Shown piece by piece: positions 9,473 through 19,460 of a stretch of DNA of 64,000 bases. The DNA comes from Iodobacter sp. (GTDB lineage: Bacteria; Pseudomonadota; Gammaproteobacteria; Burkholderiales; Chitinibacteraceae). The notes below the pieces were generated by a model, which had not been told where the DNA came from, ran no database searches, and worked only from the letters and a program-made list of their open reading frames with translations. Both the position numbers and the translations under genes were made by a program. The stretch spans positions 57,558 through 121,557 of the forward strand of contig NZ_JANXSO010000175.1 in assembly GCF_025352645.1 (NCBI RefSeq). Reading direction: 5' to 3'. How positions within the stretch are numbered: position 1 is the stretch's first letter; the number at the start of each line of letters is the position of its first letter.

Positions 9473-10360
9473 TTAATGTGCCGCCGCATCCCTCGTTATT
9501 AAACGAGGAGATAAATCATATTGCACAGGAATATCCTGCAAGGCAGTGCCCTTTTGATGCATAGCAATAATCCCTGCAGCTAACTTGCCTTGTATCTGAT
9601 AATCGCCAACGGTTCCAATACTGCAATGATAAGGAATAAATGCGGCTACGCTACAAATAGTCTCAATATTAGCTTCATTCAGTGCTTGCATTAGCTCGGG
9701 TGCTATCGAAATCAAATAGCTATCTGTGGGAATAAACACCACGCTATCTTTAGCATCCTTTTGCAAACGCAACAGCTCTGATTTAATTAATGCTTTATCA
9801 GGGTTAATTCGCCAAGTTGCTAATGTCCAATTATATTGGGCGGCCACTGGTTTTAATTGCTCAGCAATCAGCTGTGTATTTTGCTCCCGTGGATTCACTG
9901 GCAGCAGCATTTTACTTCCCCTAGGCAAGTATTTACGGGCGTTAGCGATCTGTAATGGTAGCGAAACCATATTGCTTACCCCTGCCATCATTTTATTATC
10001 TTTTTTATTCGCCGACACCAGCCCTGCGCCTAAGGGATCAGCCACAACATTAAATATTAAAGGTTTACGCCCTTGCAAAAACAGCTTAGTCATCTGACTT
10101 GCAGTTGTGCCAAAGCTATATACATAGTCATATTGGGCCAAAGTAGGCTCTAGCTGGGTGCGCAATAGTGTAGCCAGCGTAGTGCGGTCCTGATTGGCGT
10201 TAAAAACCGTAATATCGGGTTTTAAGCCCAGTTTTTTCATTTCATCACGAAAACCCTGCTCCGCTGCAGTTTCCCCCCGCCATAACACCATGGCAATTTT
10301 AAGTGCATAGGCATTTACATGAATAAACCATAAACAACAAAATAATAGCACTCGCAACAT
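9473..10360 (-). CDS. ABC transporter substrate-binding protein (PF04392 type)
   Basis: The 295-residue protein begins with a signal peptide (MLRVLLFCCLWFIHVNAYA) and matches the ABC_sub_bind family. These are two-lobed periplasmic proteins related to those of tryptophan/tyrosine-type uptake systems. Typical segments are VFNANQDRTTLATLLRTQL, FNVVADPLGAGLV and IPYHCSIGTVGDYQIQGKLAAGII. The start is fixed by AAGGGGG eight bases upstream; an earlier in-frame ATG at 10420 lacks this and would place the signal peptide internally. No permease or ATPase gene is adjacent, so it is either an orphan or acts as a sensor subunit. The ligand is unknown. Confidence 0.75.
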   Translation of the reverse strand: MLRVLLFCCLWFIHVNAYALKIAMVLWRGETAAEQGFRDEMKKLGLKPDITVFNANQDRTTLATLLRTQLEPTLAQYDYVYSFGTTASQMTKLFLQGRKPLIFNVVADPLGAGLVSANKKDNKMMAGVSNMVSLPLQIANARKYLPRGSKMLLPVNPREQNTQLIAEQLKPVAAQYNWTLATWRINPDKALIKSELLRLQKDAKDSVVFIPTDSYLISIAPELMQALNEANIETICSVAAFIPYHCSIGTVGDYQIQGKLAAGIIAMHQKGTALQDIPVQYDLSPRLITRDAAAH

Positions 10361-10439
10361 AACGATCCCCCTTAACCCTAATCCTATTAACTTAACCACT
10401 TGCCATGGCTTATCGCACAATTACAAACATTGAATCATC

Positions 10440-10498
10440 GTAGGGCGGGTGAAATCCGCATTTTTTTCAACGTCGATCAAAGGTTGCACCCGTCCTAC
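10440..10498. repeat. Dispersed palindromic repeat, GTAGGGCGGGT family, copy 1
   Basis: The left arm GTAGGGCGGGTGAAATCCGC and the right arm GGTTGCACCCGTCCTAC are imperfect inverted repeats flanking a short spacer. Relatives occur at 35020, 47454, 48909 and 54494. Confidence 0.65.
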
Positions 10499-10633
10499 AA
10501 ATACCGTTTCTCTTAAGTTGATAGAATTGCCCTTCACATGAGCACCTTACTTAAATTAGACCATTGCCGCCTAGTGCCCGTTCTCAAATGGATAAAGGGA
10601 TAAAATTAATGATTTAAGCAGCGGGTTCCGCAC

Positions 10634-10670
10634 ATAAAAAAACCGCCCAGGCGTTTATCTGAGCGGTTTA
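10634..10670 (-). terminator. Terminator of the peptide ABC transporter operon
   Basis: On the minus strand AACCGCTCAG pairs with CTGGGCGGTT around an eight-base loop and is followed by a run of seven T. It lies 17 bases past the ATPase stop codon. Confidence 0.85.
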
Positions 10671-10687
10671 AAATTAGCTAAAATTAT

Positions 10688-12427
10688 TTATAAAGTAACT
10701 AAATCATCATTTAAATATTGCTTATTTTGCACTCGGCCACGGCCTTGCGGAATAGACGAGAGCAATTTTCGGGTATAAAAAGCTTTAGGATTCAGATAAA
10801 TTTCATCTGCATCGGCCTGCTCCACCACTTCACCCTTATTCATCACCATCACTTGATCTGAAATATGCTTCACCACCGCCAAATCATGCGAAATAAACAA
10901 GTAAGACAGCTTAAATTCATCTTGCAAATCTTGCAGCAAGTTCAGCACCTGCGCTTGCACCGATACATCCAAGGCCGATACCGATTCATCGCAAATTAAA
11001 ATCTCTGGCTTCATGGTTAAGCAACGTGCAATAGCAATCCGCTGCCGCTGCCCACCCGAAAATTCGTGTGGATATTTAGCCAGCGCAGCAGCAGGCAAGC
11101 CCACTTTATCCAGCAGCTCACGCGCTAATTTAATTCTATCCATCGCGCTGCTGCCAATACCGTGTAGCTGCATAGGCTCGGTTAAGATTTGTTCCACGGT
11201 AAAACGTGGATTAAGCGAGGCGTACGGATTCTGAAAAATAATCTGGATGCGGCGCTTATAGTCATTAAACTCACGTGCATTCATGGCAAATAGATCTTTA
11301 CCATTAAAGAATGCTTGGCCACTAGTGGCTTGATGCAAGCGCACTAAAGTCAATCCAACTGTGGTTTTACCCGAGCCTGACTCGCCCACAATACCCAACG
11401 TTTTACCACGGGCTAATTTAAACGATACATCTTTAGCCGCATGGAATACTTTCTTACCAAATAGGCCTTCACGGGATTCAAAAGCTTTGCCCAAGCCTTT
11501 TACTTCCAGCACAATTTCATCGTCTTTTTTATAGCCGCGTACACGATCCGCTGGCTCTACATAGCCACCTGGCTTTAAGAAATCGTCAATCACTGCAAGG
11601 CGCTCTGGGCGGCGATCTAAGTGCGGCCTGCAAGCCAGCAGTGCCTTGGTGTAGCTGTCTTTAGGTGCATCGAAAATCTGCTCTACCGTACCCGTTTCGC
11701 GGATTTCGCCATGACGCATCACCACCACATCATGGGCAAACTCGCCAACCAAGCCCAAATCATGAGTAATAAACAGTACCGACATGCCGTGCTTTTTTTG
11801 CAGCTCGGCAATCAGTTGTAAAATTTGCTTTTGGATAGTGACATCCAGCGCCGTGGTTGGCTCGTCAGCAATCAAAAGCTTAGGCTCGCAAGCAATCGCC
11901 ATGGCGATCATCACGCGCTGTTGCTGCCCGCCTGATAATTGATGCGGATAAGCATTGGCTTTTTCACTTGGATTAGGTAAACCCACTTCAAACAACAGCT
12001 CAACCGCGCGCTTGGCAGCGGCACGGCGGCCCAATCCAGCGTGAAGCATCAAGGTTTCCGCTACCTGATCGCCCACGGTAAACACAGGGTTTAACGAGCT
12101 CATCGGCTCCTGGAAAATCATCGCAATATCTTTGCCGCGCATTTTACGCAGCTCGCTACCGCTTAAACCTAATAGATTTTTACCTTCAAAGAGAATCTGG
12201 CTATCAGGGCTAATTTCAGTATTATTTGGTGGCAGCAATTGCATAATCGCCATCGAAGTCACGGACTTACCCGAGCCCGATTCGCCCACCAAGGCCACGG
12301 TACGATTTTTAGGGATATCGAAACTTACGCCTTTGATGGCACTAAATTTTTCGCCATCTTCCTGACGAAAATTCACCACTAAATTACGCACCGATAATAA
12401 TGTTTCGGTATTTTCAGCAGAGGACAT
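10688..12427 (-). CDS. Peptide ABC transporter ATP-binding protein, two fused nucleotide-binding domains
   Basis: The 579-residue cytoplasmic protein contains two complete ABC ATPase modules. Module one has Walker [12 protein letters not shown], signature LSGGQQQR and Walker B LLIADEP. Module two has [18 protein letters not shown] and ILICDES. Each ends with the oligopeptide/dipeptide ABC C-terminal extension. This is the DppD-DppF or YejF/GsiA-type fusion that powers uptake of peptides or related solutes. AAGGAG lies upstream of the ATG. It is the last gene of a four-gene operon with two permeases and a binding protein, 12 bases after the preceding permease. Confidence 0.92.
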   Translation of the reverse strand: MSSAENTETLLSVRNLVVNFRQEDGEKFSAIKGVSFDIPKNRTVALVGESGSGKSVTSMAIMQLLPPNNTEISPDSQILFEGKNLLGLSGSELRKMRGKDIAMIFQEPMSSLNPVFTVGDQVAETLMLHAGLGRRAAAKRAVELLFEVGLPNPSEKANAYPHQLSGGQQQRVMIAMAIACEPKLLIADEPTTALDVTIQKQILQLIAELQKKHGMSVLFITHDLGLVGEFAHDVVVMRHGEIRETGTVEQIFDAPKDSYTKALLACRPHLDRRPERLAVIDDFLKPGGYVEPADRVRGYKKDDEIVLEVKGLGKAFESREGLFGKKVFHAAKDVSFKLARGKTLGIVGESGSGKTTVGLTLVRLHQATSGQAFFNGKDLFAMNAREFNDYKRRIQIIFQNPYASLNPRFTVEQILTEPMQLHGIGSSAMDRIKLARELLDKVGLPAAALAKYPHEFSGGQRQRIAIARCLTMKPEILICDESVSALDVSVQAQVLNLLQDLQDEFKLSYLFISHDLAVVKHISDQVMVMNKGEVVEQADADEIYLNPKAFYTRKLLSSIPQGRGRVQNKQYLNDDLVTL

Positions 12428-12439
12428 GTCGCGATCTCC

Positions 12440-13495
12440 TTATTTAACTTTTGGATCAAGCGCATCGCGCAAAGCATCCACCAACAGGCTAAACGCCGTC
12501 ACCAAGACCGACATCGCAATCGTCACAGCAAGCATTTGCCACCAGAAGCCCTGCACCAATTCAGCGGGCGTTTCCGCCAGCATCGAGCCCAAGCTCACCT
12601 GACGCACACCCACACCAAAGCCAAGGAAAGACAAAATAGCTTCGTATTTAATCAAGGCAACCGTCATCAAGGAGAACTGCACCAAAAGCAAATGGCTGAT
12701 ATTTGGCAAAATATGCACAAACATACGACGGTAATGCGAAGCACCAATCGCATCGGCGGCTTGCACGTATTCACGGTTTTTAAGCTTCATATACTCAGCG
12801 CGCACCAGACGATAAGTACCTGTCCAGCTAGTCAGCGCCATCACCATAATAATAGTGCTAATCCCACGCCCGCTTACCGCAGCAAAAGATAAGAGCAAGA
12901 GCATATCGGGAACAGAAGTAAAGATGCTGTAAAACCATGTAAAGAAGTCATCAACTTTTCCGCCAAAATAGCCAGAAATCGCTCCCAAGGTCGTGCCAAT
13001 ACTCAGCGCCAACACCGCACCAAAAATACCAACAAAAATAGAAGTTGAAGTGCCTTTAATGGTTTTTTCAATCACACCACGGCCACGTAAATCCGCACCA
13101 AACGGCATGGTTTCTAGCTTGGCTGGGCTGTTATCCGCATACTTTGCCGTGTTTTTCTGCGCGGCTTCCAGCTCTTGAGCCAGCGGGTCTTCTGGAGGCA
13201 GCATGGTTACAATCGGCTGCGCTTCAGCCACCGTTGCCGTTTTTGCTGGCAACTGCTCGTCTTTATCCTTAGTAATCCAAGAAGGGGGTGCGTAAGGCAC
13301 GGCTACTTCTTCGGCCCAATTGCTTGCAACGATATTCAGCCAACCACCTACGGCAATCAACAAATAAGCCACGACCACCCATAGCGCAATAAAGCCAACC
13401 TTATTACGCTTTAAGCGCTGCCAACCCAATGCCCACAAACTTTTAGACGCCGGTTCAATCTTCAACCCCGGCACAGCTTCAACAATTGCATTCAT
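12440..13495 (-). CDS. Peptide ABC transporter permease (DppC type) with periplasmic insertion
   Basis: The 351-residue inner-membrane permease has one N-terminal helix (about 33-55). It is followed by roughly 100 mostly polar residues, then the BPD_transp_1 core with the EAA-loop sequence EYVQAADAIGASHYRRMFVHILPN. Typical DppC/OppC proteins are shorter between the first helix and the core; here the segment is Ala/Pro/Glu-rich and probably periplasmic. GGGGAA precedes the ATG. The neighbours are the partner permease upstream (15 bases) and the ATPase downstream, so it is one half of the membrane channel. Confidence 0.88.
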   Translation of the reverse strand: MNAIVEAVPGLKIEPASKSLWALGWQRLKRNKVGFIALWVVVAYLLIAVGGWLNIVASNWAEEVAVPYAPPSWITKDKDEQLPAKTATVAEAQPIVTMLPPEDPLAQELEAAQKNTAKYADNSPAKLETMPFGADLRGRGVIEKTIKGTSTSIFVGIFGAVLALSIGTTLGAISGYFGGKVDDFFTWFYSIFTSVPDMLLLLSFAAVSGRGISTIIMVMALTSWTGTYRLVRAEYMKLKNREYVQAADAIGASHYRRMFVHILPNISHLLLVQFSLMTVALIKYEAILSFLGFGVGVRQVSLGSMLAETPAELVQGFWWQMLAVTIAMSVLVTAFSLLVDALRDALDPKVK

Positions 13496-13510
13496 AAGTT
13501 TCCCCAGGGT

Positions 13511-14449
13511 TTATTTAAGTTGAACGCGTGGATCAATTAATTTGTAAACCAAATCGGCCAACAAATTAAAAATCATCGTTGCAATCGCAATATAAATGGT
13601 GACAGCTTTAATCACTGGAAAATCGCTTTTATTAACGGCCAGCAATACTTCATTACCCATACCTGGAATACCAAAGAAGCTTTCCAGAATCAGCGCCCCC
13701 ATCATTAAAAACGGCAATGCCATCATCACATTAGTAACGACAGGAATCATCGCATTACGCAGCACATGCTTAAGCATAATTTTAGATTCTGACAAACCTT
13801 TTGCCCTAGCCGTACGCACATAATCATTATTCATTTCTTCAATAAAAAAGCTGCGATAGAAACGAATATCTGGGCCAATAGAAACCATTAGACCCATTAA
13901 TAATGGCAAAGGCACATAAACCATTAAATTGGTGAATAAGGAATCACCCCAGCCGCGCACCGGAAACCAAGCCAATTCATAAGCAAGGAAATACTGGCCC
14001 ACCACGATATACACCAAGGCGCTAATCGACATCGCCACGGTACAAGCAATCGTCACAATGCGATCGGTTACACCGCCCCTAAAGTAAGCCACCAATGCGG
14101 CCAAAGGAATGGACACCAGCAAGCTTACAGCCAGCAAAGCACCGGTTAAGGTTAAGGATGGGCCAACACGGCTCGCAATCATCTGCGATACCGGCTGCTG
14201 GGTAGACCAAGACGTGCCAAAATCTAAAGTCAGTACTTGCTTTACAAAAATCAAGAACTGCTCTGGCAGACTTTTATCTAACCCTAGTTGGGTACGAATA
14301 TTATTTAATACTTCCTCGGTTAAATGCTTACCACCCAAGATTAAACTTGGATCGCCTCCCACCACAGAAAATAGGATAAAAACCAATAACATCACCCCGA
14401 AGATAGTCGGGATCATTTGTAAAACACGGCGAATAATATATGCGAGCAT
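13511..14449 (-). CDS. Peptide ABC transporter permease (DppB type)
   Basis: The 312-residue protein has the DppB/OppB start (MLAYIIRRVLQMIPTIFGVMLLVFIL), a periplasmic loop, and five further membrane segments. The EAA loop is NDYVRTARAKGLSESKIMLKHVLRN, and the C-terminus DLVYKLIDPRVQLK is typical. Length is normal for the family. AAGGA stands upstream. It pairs with the following permease to form the transport channel of the operon. Confidence 0.9.
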   Translation of the reverse strand: MLAYIIRRVLQMIPTIFGVMLLVFILFSVVGGDPSLILGGKHLTEEVLNNIRTQLGLDKSLPEQFLIFVKQVLTLDFGTSWSTQQPVSQMIASRVGPSLTLTGALLAVSLLVSIPLAALVAYFRGGVTDRIVTIACTVAMSISALVYIVVGQYFLAYELAWFPVRGWGDSLFTNLMVYVPLPLLMGLMVSIGPDIRFYRSFFIEEMNNDYVRTARAKGLSESKIMLKHVLRNAMIPVVTNVMMALPFLMMGALILESFFGIPGMGNEVLLAVNKSDFPVIKAVTIYIAIATMIFNLLADLVYKLIDPRVQLK

Positions 14450-14486
14450 TATTTTTCCTTAGCCACAAAATATGCAAAATGAGTCA

Positions 14487-16259
14487 TTATTTTTGAATAT
14501 CCAAATAACGCCACAGCGTATTAAATTGTGGATGGGGTTTATAGCCCTTAATCCAAGCATGCGTTAAGTAGTTATTAAACCGTGTATCGCCCATAACCCA
14601 AGGCGTATCTGCCATCATCACTTTATTCATTTGATCATACAGCGCATTACGCTCTGGGCTATCGACCATTTTTTGTGATGCTTCATATAATTTATCGTAT
14701 TTAGGCGAGCTATAGCAGGCATAATTTTCGCTACCAATATTCTTGCCATAGAGCATCATAGTGAAATTATCGCCATCGGGATAATCTGCCAGCCATGCCG
14801 CGCCATCCATACCATAGGTGCAGGTACGCAATGATTTAACTTGCTCATTCCATTGCATTTGTCTAAATGCCACTTTGACTTTAATTTGGTCAAAAGCTTT
14901 TTGCCAATATTCATTCCACTGCTTATCAATACCTGTAGTGCCGGTAATGAAATCAACCACCAAAGGCTTGCCATCGGGTAGATGACGCTTACCATCAGCA
15001 CCCAATTTATAACCAAACTCATCGAGCAAGGCATTCGCTAAAGCGGGGTTATATTCAAATGCCGCTCTAAAGTTAGGATTATGCCCAGCCACATTCGGCG
15101 GGATAATATATTGCGCTTTTACCGCCTGGTTGCGGCGAATATTACGAATCGTATCTGTAGTATTAAAAGACATTGCAATTGCGCGGCGTAAAGCAATTTT
15201 CTCTTTACCCAAGCCCCCCAAGACAGGGTCTTTCATATTAAACACATAGTAGGTAATTTCTTCACCCAAATCGCGGTGAAGTTTAATCCCTCTTTTCTTT
15301 AAATCTGCTTTTAAATCAACACGCCAAGGATCATTAGGATCGAGCAACATAGAGCCACGCACCAGCGGCTGTGGCATTTTACTTATATCCAAATCACCAT
15401 TTCTAAATGCCAGCCAACTTGGTTGCTCTTCTTGAATGATTGAAACTTCAATTCGGCCCACTTCAGGAATAGTTTTGCCATTCATTTCTTTAGCGAGCTG
15501 CTGATCGCCAATATCATCGCCCGGCTTATAGGCAATAATGTTTTTTCTATAATAGGGATTTGCCACTAGAGAAATATGCGTGCCTGGCTTCCACTCACTC
15601 ACCATATAAGGGCCAGTACCAACAGGGTGCGACATCGTATTATCGGCGTAAGCCTCTATGACTTCGCGCGCAACTGCGCCCAAATGCGGCATAGCTAATA
15701 CATACTGCAATGCCGGATAAGCATCTTTAAGCGTTAATTGCAAAGTATAGCGATCAAGGGTTTTAATCCCCTCAACGGTGACGTCGTAATCTAATTTGCC
15801 ATTCTTGGCCGTTTTAACCCATTCATCCAAGCCAATGAATTTACCGGCAATTAAATAGCCAGTTGGGGAGCCGGTAGTAGGATCTACCAAGCGTTTTAAT
15901 GAATAAACATAATCAGCCGCGGTTAATTCACGCGTTTGGCCCTTAAATACCGGATCAGGCGCAAAATAAATGCCTTTTTTAAGATGGAAAGTTAACACCT
16001 TGCCATCTTCACTGACCTTTGGCATTTCAGTCAGTGTATTCGGGATGAGCTTGGATGGCCTTGCCATAAAGTCATAAGTGAGCATGGGATCGAATACGTT
16101 TTCTGTAATCGAGCTGGAATACACATCAGACACCTTCGCCGGATCAAAACCGGTTTCAGGCGCAGGAAATGCCACCCGCAATACCTTGCTCATATCCGCC
16201 GCCAATACTGGCTGGCTTAATAGCGCCCCCGCTATGGCGATGCTTAATAGTTTTTTCAT
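14487..16259 (-). CDS. Peptide-type ABC transporter substrate-binding protein (family 5)
   Basis: The 590-residue periplasmic protein has a clear signal peptide (MKKLLSIAIAGALLSQPVLAA) and the SBP family 5 pattern: LRVAFPAPETGFDP, VLTFHLKKGIYFAPDPVF, LTAADYVYSLKRLVDP, HPVGTGPYMVSEWKPG. These proteins deliver oligopeptides, dipeptides, haem or nickel chelates to the channel. It does not resemble YejA well, so no symbol is given. The ATG at 16259 is preferred over the GTG directly before it because AGGAGA lies at good distance. It is the first gene of the four-gene transport operon, after a terminator. Confidence 0.88.
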   Translation of the reverse strand: MKKLLSIAIAGALLSQPVLAADMSKVLRVAFPAPETGFDPAKVSDVYSSSITENVFDPMLTYDFMARPSKLIPNTLTEMPKVSEDGKVLTFHLKKGIYFAPDPVFKGQTRELTAADYVYSLKRLVDPTTGSPTGYLIAGKFIGLDEWVKTAKNGKLDYDVTVEGIKTLDRYTLQLTLKDAYPALQYVLAMPHLGAVAREVIEAYADNTMSHPVGTGPYMVSEWKPGTHISLVANPYYRKNIIAYKPGDDIGDQQLAKEMNGKTIPEVGRIEVSIIQEEQPSWLAFRNGDLDISKMPQPLVRGSMLLDPNDPWRVDLKADLKKRGIKLHRDLGEEITYYVFNMKDPVLGGLGKEKIALRRAIAMSFNTTDTIRNIRRNQAVKAQYIIPPNVAGHNPNFRAAFEYNPALANALLDEFGYKLGADGKRHLPDGKPLVVDFITGTTGIDKQWNEYWQKAFDQIKVKVAFRQMQWNEQVKSLRTCTYGMDGAAWLADYPDGDNFTMMLYGKNIGSENYACYSSPKYDKLYEASQKMVDSPERNALYDQMNKVMMADTPWVMGDTRFNNYLTHAWIKGYKPHPQFNTLWRYLDIQK

Positions 16260-16326
16260 CACCGTCTCCTCTTCTATCCGTCATTTATTACATGGCAAGC
16301 AGATTTATCTTTTGAATAAAAAACCC

Positions 16327-16365
16327 ACCAAAATCAAAAGCAGGGCAGGCACTAAGCCGCCCTGC
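16327..16365 (-). terminator. Terminator after the M3 peptidase gene
   Basis: On the minus strand GCAGGGCGGC pairs with GCCTGCCCTGC around TTAGT, followed by TTTTGATTTT. It separates the peptidase transcript from the ABC operon. Confidence 0.8.
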
Positions 16366-16375
16366 AAATCCCTAT

Positions 16376-18370
16376 TTACTTAAGCGCCTGCTTTGCACCA
16401 CGCTGACCACTGATTTCTTGAAAAAATGCATCGGCATTGGGCTTGCGGCCGATAAATTCTTCAACTAATTGCATAGCGGGGCGTTGGCCGCCATTTTCTA
16501 AAATCAATTCACGGTAGCGTTTGCCCTGTTTTACATCCATTACATTGTTGCCATAGGCCGATAACATATCTAATGCCAATACTTCAGACCACATATAGCC
16601 GTAATAGCCTGCCGCATAGCCGCCAACGATATGACCAAACGTACCAGGGAATTCAGTGCCGGCCACATAGCCCAGCGGGGTTTTAGCTTCCATGGTTTGC
16701 CAGAGCACGAGTGGATCACCGGCATTTTTAGCCGCTAAAGCCATATCAAATGCAGAGTACAGCACTTGGCGAGCGTATTTAAGGCCTCGGCCAAAGCGGC
16801 GGGCGTCATCCATTTTTGCAATCAATTTTGGATCAATCGGTTTGCAACTAGCGCAGGTATCATTAAAAAGTGCTTCAGCTTCTGGGCGGCGCGCCCATTC
16901 TTCGTACATTTGTGATGGGGCCTCAACAAAGTCACGCTTAACCGATGTGCCAGCCTGCATGCTGTAACGGGTTTTAGACAGCACGCCGTGCATCACATGG
17001 CCAAACTCATGAAATAGCGTTTCTAATTCATCCTGATTAAAACCTTCACGGCTAAAGTTGGTAACCAGTACGCTTACAGGAGTTTGCCCACTCAGCACGC
17101 TTACACCACGCACAGGAAAAGCGGCTGCGTGCTTGTATTTACCATCACGTGGGAATAAATCAAGATAAAAACTGGAAAGGTATTTTTGGCTGGCTTTATC
17201 AAATACATCGTAAGCGCGCACATCGCTATGCCAGGTTTTTAAAGCAGCATTAGGGCGAAATTCCACGCCATATAAAGTGCCGGTAACATTCATCATCCAA
17301 GCAATCGTTGGCTCAGTTGGAAACTGCTCACGCACTTGTTTTTGATCGAGTTGATAGCGGCTGGCTTTTAGTTGCTCTTCATAAAATGCGACATCCCAGC
17401 GCTTGAGCTGGCTATCTGCCTTGCCAGTAAAGCGGGCTTTTTCTTGGCGCAGCTCTTCAATGTCGGATTTTTCTAGCTCGCTCACGCGCGATTGCACGTC
17501 ACTCAGGAAAGTATTTACGGCCTCGGGGGTGGCCGCCATTTTATTACGCATAGCAAAGGCAGCGTAGCTTGGATAGCCGGTTAAATCAGCCAGCTGTTGG
17601 CGTAATTGCACCACTTCTTTTAAGATTTGCAAATTGGCTGCACCACCAATTTTCATCCGCGCAATATAGTAGCGCTCACGCGTTGTTTCTGATTCTGCAT
17701 AGCCCATTACCGCATCAATTTCTGGGTAATCAAAGCCCAATACATACTGCCCTGCCGCATCTTTTTTTGCTGTTTCTAAAAAACGAGCGGCAACACCTGT
17801 TAATTCAGCGGCGCTAAAGCTAATCTTGGCCTGATTATCACGCATATTGCGCGAAAAATCCTGTTGCAGTTTTTCGATTTTATTAAAGATCGCCAGCAAT
17901 TCGGCACGCTTAGCTTTGGGCAGATTTACGCCACGGTCTTCAAAATTATTTAGGATATCAGCACGTGCTTCAGTATCAATTGCGTCTTTGGGCTTAAGTG
18001 CTTTAAAGCGGCTATATAAAGCTTCACTTTGTAAAACATCATTCATTAAAGCCGACATTTTCAAATTGCACGCATCTGCCGTTGCACGTACAGCGCTATC
18101 GGGGCTAACTTCTGATAATAAACCAGCGGGGCCACCAATTTTATCTGCCAATTGGTTAATCCTATCCCACTCGGCCAAGGTATTGGCTGCATTTACCTTA
18201 TTTAACGGTAATTTTTCTAATTTTGTTATTTTGCTCTTAGCTTGATCAATACCTTGCTGGCAAAATTGCACCATTTGTTCTGCATTAGGCAACAATAATG
18301 CGCCACTTTGCGCGGCATACAGGGGCGCCGATGCAAACAAGACACTAATACATATCGCTAATTTATTCAT
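16376..18370 (-). CDS. M3 family zinc oligopeptidase with signal peptide
   Basis: The 664-residue protein has a signal peptide (MNKLAICISVLFASAPLYAA) and then a thimet oligopeptidase/Dcp-like M3 sequence. The zinc motif HEFGH has His454 and His458, with a third ligand Glu in EAPSQMYEEW about 25 residues later. M3 enzymes cut short peptides; most bacterial members are cytoplasmic, so the export signal suggests periplasmic work. AGGGGC precedes the chosen ATG; a frame extending to 18433 lacks this and hides the signal. It lies between the exbB-exbD genes and a peptide ABC transporter on the same strand, which fits trimming of peptides before uptake. Confidence 0.88.
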   Translation of the reverse strand: MNKLAICISVLFASAPLYAAQSGALLLPNAEQMVQFCQQGIDQAKSKITKLEKLPLNKVNAANTLAEWDRINQLADKIGGPAGLLSEVSPDSAVRATADACNLKMSALMNDVLQSEALYSRFKALKPKDAIDTEARADILNNFEDRGVNLPKAKRAELLAIFNKIEKLQQDFSRNMRDNQAKISFSAAELTGVAARFLETAKKDAAGQYVLGFDYPEIDAVMGYAESETTRERYYIARMKIGGAANLQILKEVVQLRQQLADLTGYPSYAAFAMRNKMAATPEAVNTFLSDVQSRVSELEKSDIEELRQEKARFTGKADSQLKRWDVAFYEEQLKASRYQLDQKQVREQFPTEPTIAWMMNVTGTLYGVEFRPNAALKTWHSDVRAYDVFDKASQKYLSSFYLDLFPRDGKYKHAAAFPVRGVSVLSGQTPVSVLVTNFSREGFNQDELETLFHEFGHVMHGVLSKTRYSMQAGTSVKRDFVEAPSQMYEEWARRPEAEALFNDTCASCKPIDPKLIAKMDDARRFGRGLKYARQVLYSAFDMALAAKNAGDPLVLWQTMEAKTPLGYVAGTEFPGTFGHIVGGYAAGYYGYMWSEVLALDMLSAYGNNVMDVKQGKRYRELILENGGQRPAMQLVEEFIGRKPNADAFFQEISGQRGAKQALK

Positions 18371-18497
18371 TACAGCCCCTGTGATTTTTATTTGATGTAA
18401 TTTGATATTTAAAATAGACACGAAGCCGCGCATACAAAATGCAAGCCGCCATTTATAAAAAATCTTGTGCTTAATTTTTATTTGGATAATGCAGAAC

Positions 18498-18529
18498 AGC
18501 TAGGTGTGAAGACACACCTAGCTTTTTTT
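18498..18529 (-). terminator. Hairpin terminator after exbD
   Basis: An 11-bp perfect stem (AGCTAGGTGTG / CACACCTAGCT) with a 4-base loop directly follows the exbD stop. The T-run is stronger on the plus strand than on the minus strand. No plus-strand gene ends here, so it is assigned to the tonB operon. Confidence 0.65.
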
Positions 18530-18947
18530 ACTGAATAAACTGTTCGTGACCAACAATACCAATCTTTTTAACACCCAAACGCTGTGAGCTAGCCAATACC
18601 ATTGCTACCGCTTCATAGTTTGCGTCTTTATCAGGGCGAATATGAAACTCTGGTTGAACTGCTTTTTGTGCGGCGGCTTCAAGATTTTTTTCTAATTCCG
18701 CACGATTAGCCAAAGGAGTACCCGCCCAAGAAATAACATTGCTGCTATTAATATCAATCTGGACCACTTCTGGCTTTTCAGTTGGCTTAGAAGGCGAATT
18801 AACCGGCATATCCAATTTAACAGCGTGTGTTTGAATTGGAATGGTGATAATCAACATAATTAATAGCACCAACATCACGTCAATCAATGGCGTGGTGTTG
18901 ATTTCCATCATCATATCGTCATCATTACCGCCAACGTTCATTCCCAT
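18528..18947 (-). CDS. exbD: ExbD/TolR family biopolymer transport protein (second copy)
   Basis: The 139-residue protein has a short cytoplasmic start and one membrane helix with the essential Asp (NTTPLIDVMLVLLIMLIITIP, Asp near residue 23). A periplasmic domain ends the chain. ExbD forms the proton-driven motor with ExbB that energises TonB. GGAGA precedes the ATG. It follows another exbD gene after 70 bases. Tandem exbD genes behind tonB-exbB are known in Xanthomonas, where the second copy has a specialised role. Confidence 0.88.
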   Translation of the reverse strand: MGMNVGGNDDDMMMEINTTPLIDVMLVLLIMLIITIPIQTHAVKLDMPVNSPSKPTEKPEVVQIDINSSNVISWAGTPLANRAELEKNLEAAAQKAVQPEFHIRPDKDANYEAVAMVLASSQRLGVKKIGIVGHEQFIQ

Positions 18948-19017
18948 AATTGCTCTCCACAGGGATGCTTTGCATATCAGAGGCGGGGCTTAGCCCGCCT
19001 CTGCCATCTTAAAGCTA

Positions 19018-19455
19018 TTAATTTCTTGCTGGTGGCTCGGTAATAAAAGCAATCTTTACAATACCTGCTCTTTGTACCGCTAATACAATCCGCCCTACCG
19101 AGCTATATTTAGAAGACATATCGCCGCGAATATGGACTTCCGGTTGAGGATCCATTTTTGCAACTTTCACCAAACGCGCCAGCAATTCTTCATCTGACTT
19201 CACTTGGCTGATATTCCAATAAATATTACTTTTCTCATCCACGCCTAAAATAATGTTCTCAGGCTTGGTTTGGGTAGGAATATTCATTTCCTTTGGCAAA
19301 GTCAATTTAATGGTTTGCGTCACAACAGGAATAGTGATCAAAAAGATAATGAGCAGTACCAACATCACATCCACCAAAGGCGTGGTATTGATGGCAGACA
19401 TGACCTCATCTTCATCGTGGCTAGATGCCCTTTGTCCTGGCCTCAGATATCTCAT
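19018..19455 (-). CDS. exbD: ExbD/TolR family biopolymer transport protein (first copy)
   Basis: The 145-residue protein has the same plan as its neighbour: NTTPLVDVMLVLLIIFLITIPVV is the membrane helix with its conserved Asp, followed by a periplasmic domain. It starts 5 bases after the exbB stop, so the two are surely cotranscribed. The two ExbD copies are clearly diverged in the periplasmic part, which argues against a very recent duplication. Confidence 0.88.
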   Translation of the reverse strand: MRYLRPGQRASSHDEDEVMSAINTTPLVDVMLVLLIIFLITIPVVTQTIKLTLPKEMNIPTQTKPENIILGVDEKSNIYWNISQVKSDEELLARLVKVAKMDPQPEVHIRGDMSSKYSSVGRIVLAVQRAGIVKIAFITEPPARN

Positions 19456-19460
19456 GATGA

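Noticed and set aside
10688..16259. Naming the ABC operon yejABEF
   Set aside because: The double ATPase and permeases fit loosely, but the binding protein lacks the YejA sequence pattern, so a generic peptide-type label is safer.
18498..18529. Plus-strand terminator implying a hidden plus-strand gene
   Set aside because: The T-run favours the plus strand, but no plus-strand coding frame precedes it; the minus-strand exbD ends at the hairpin.
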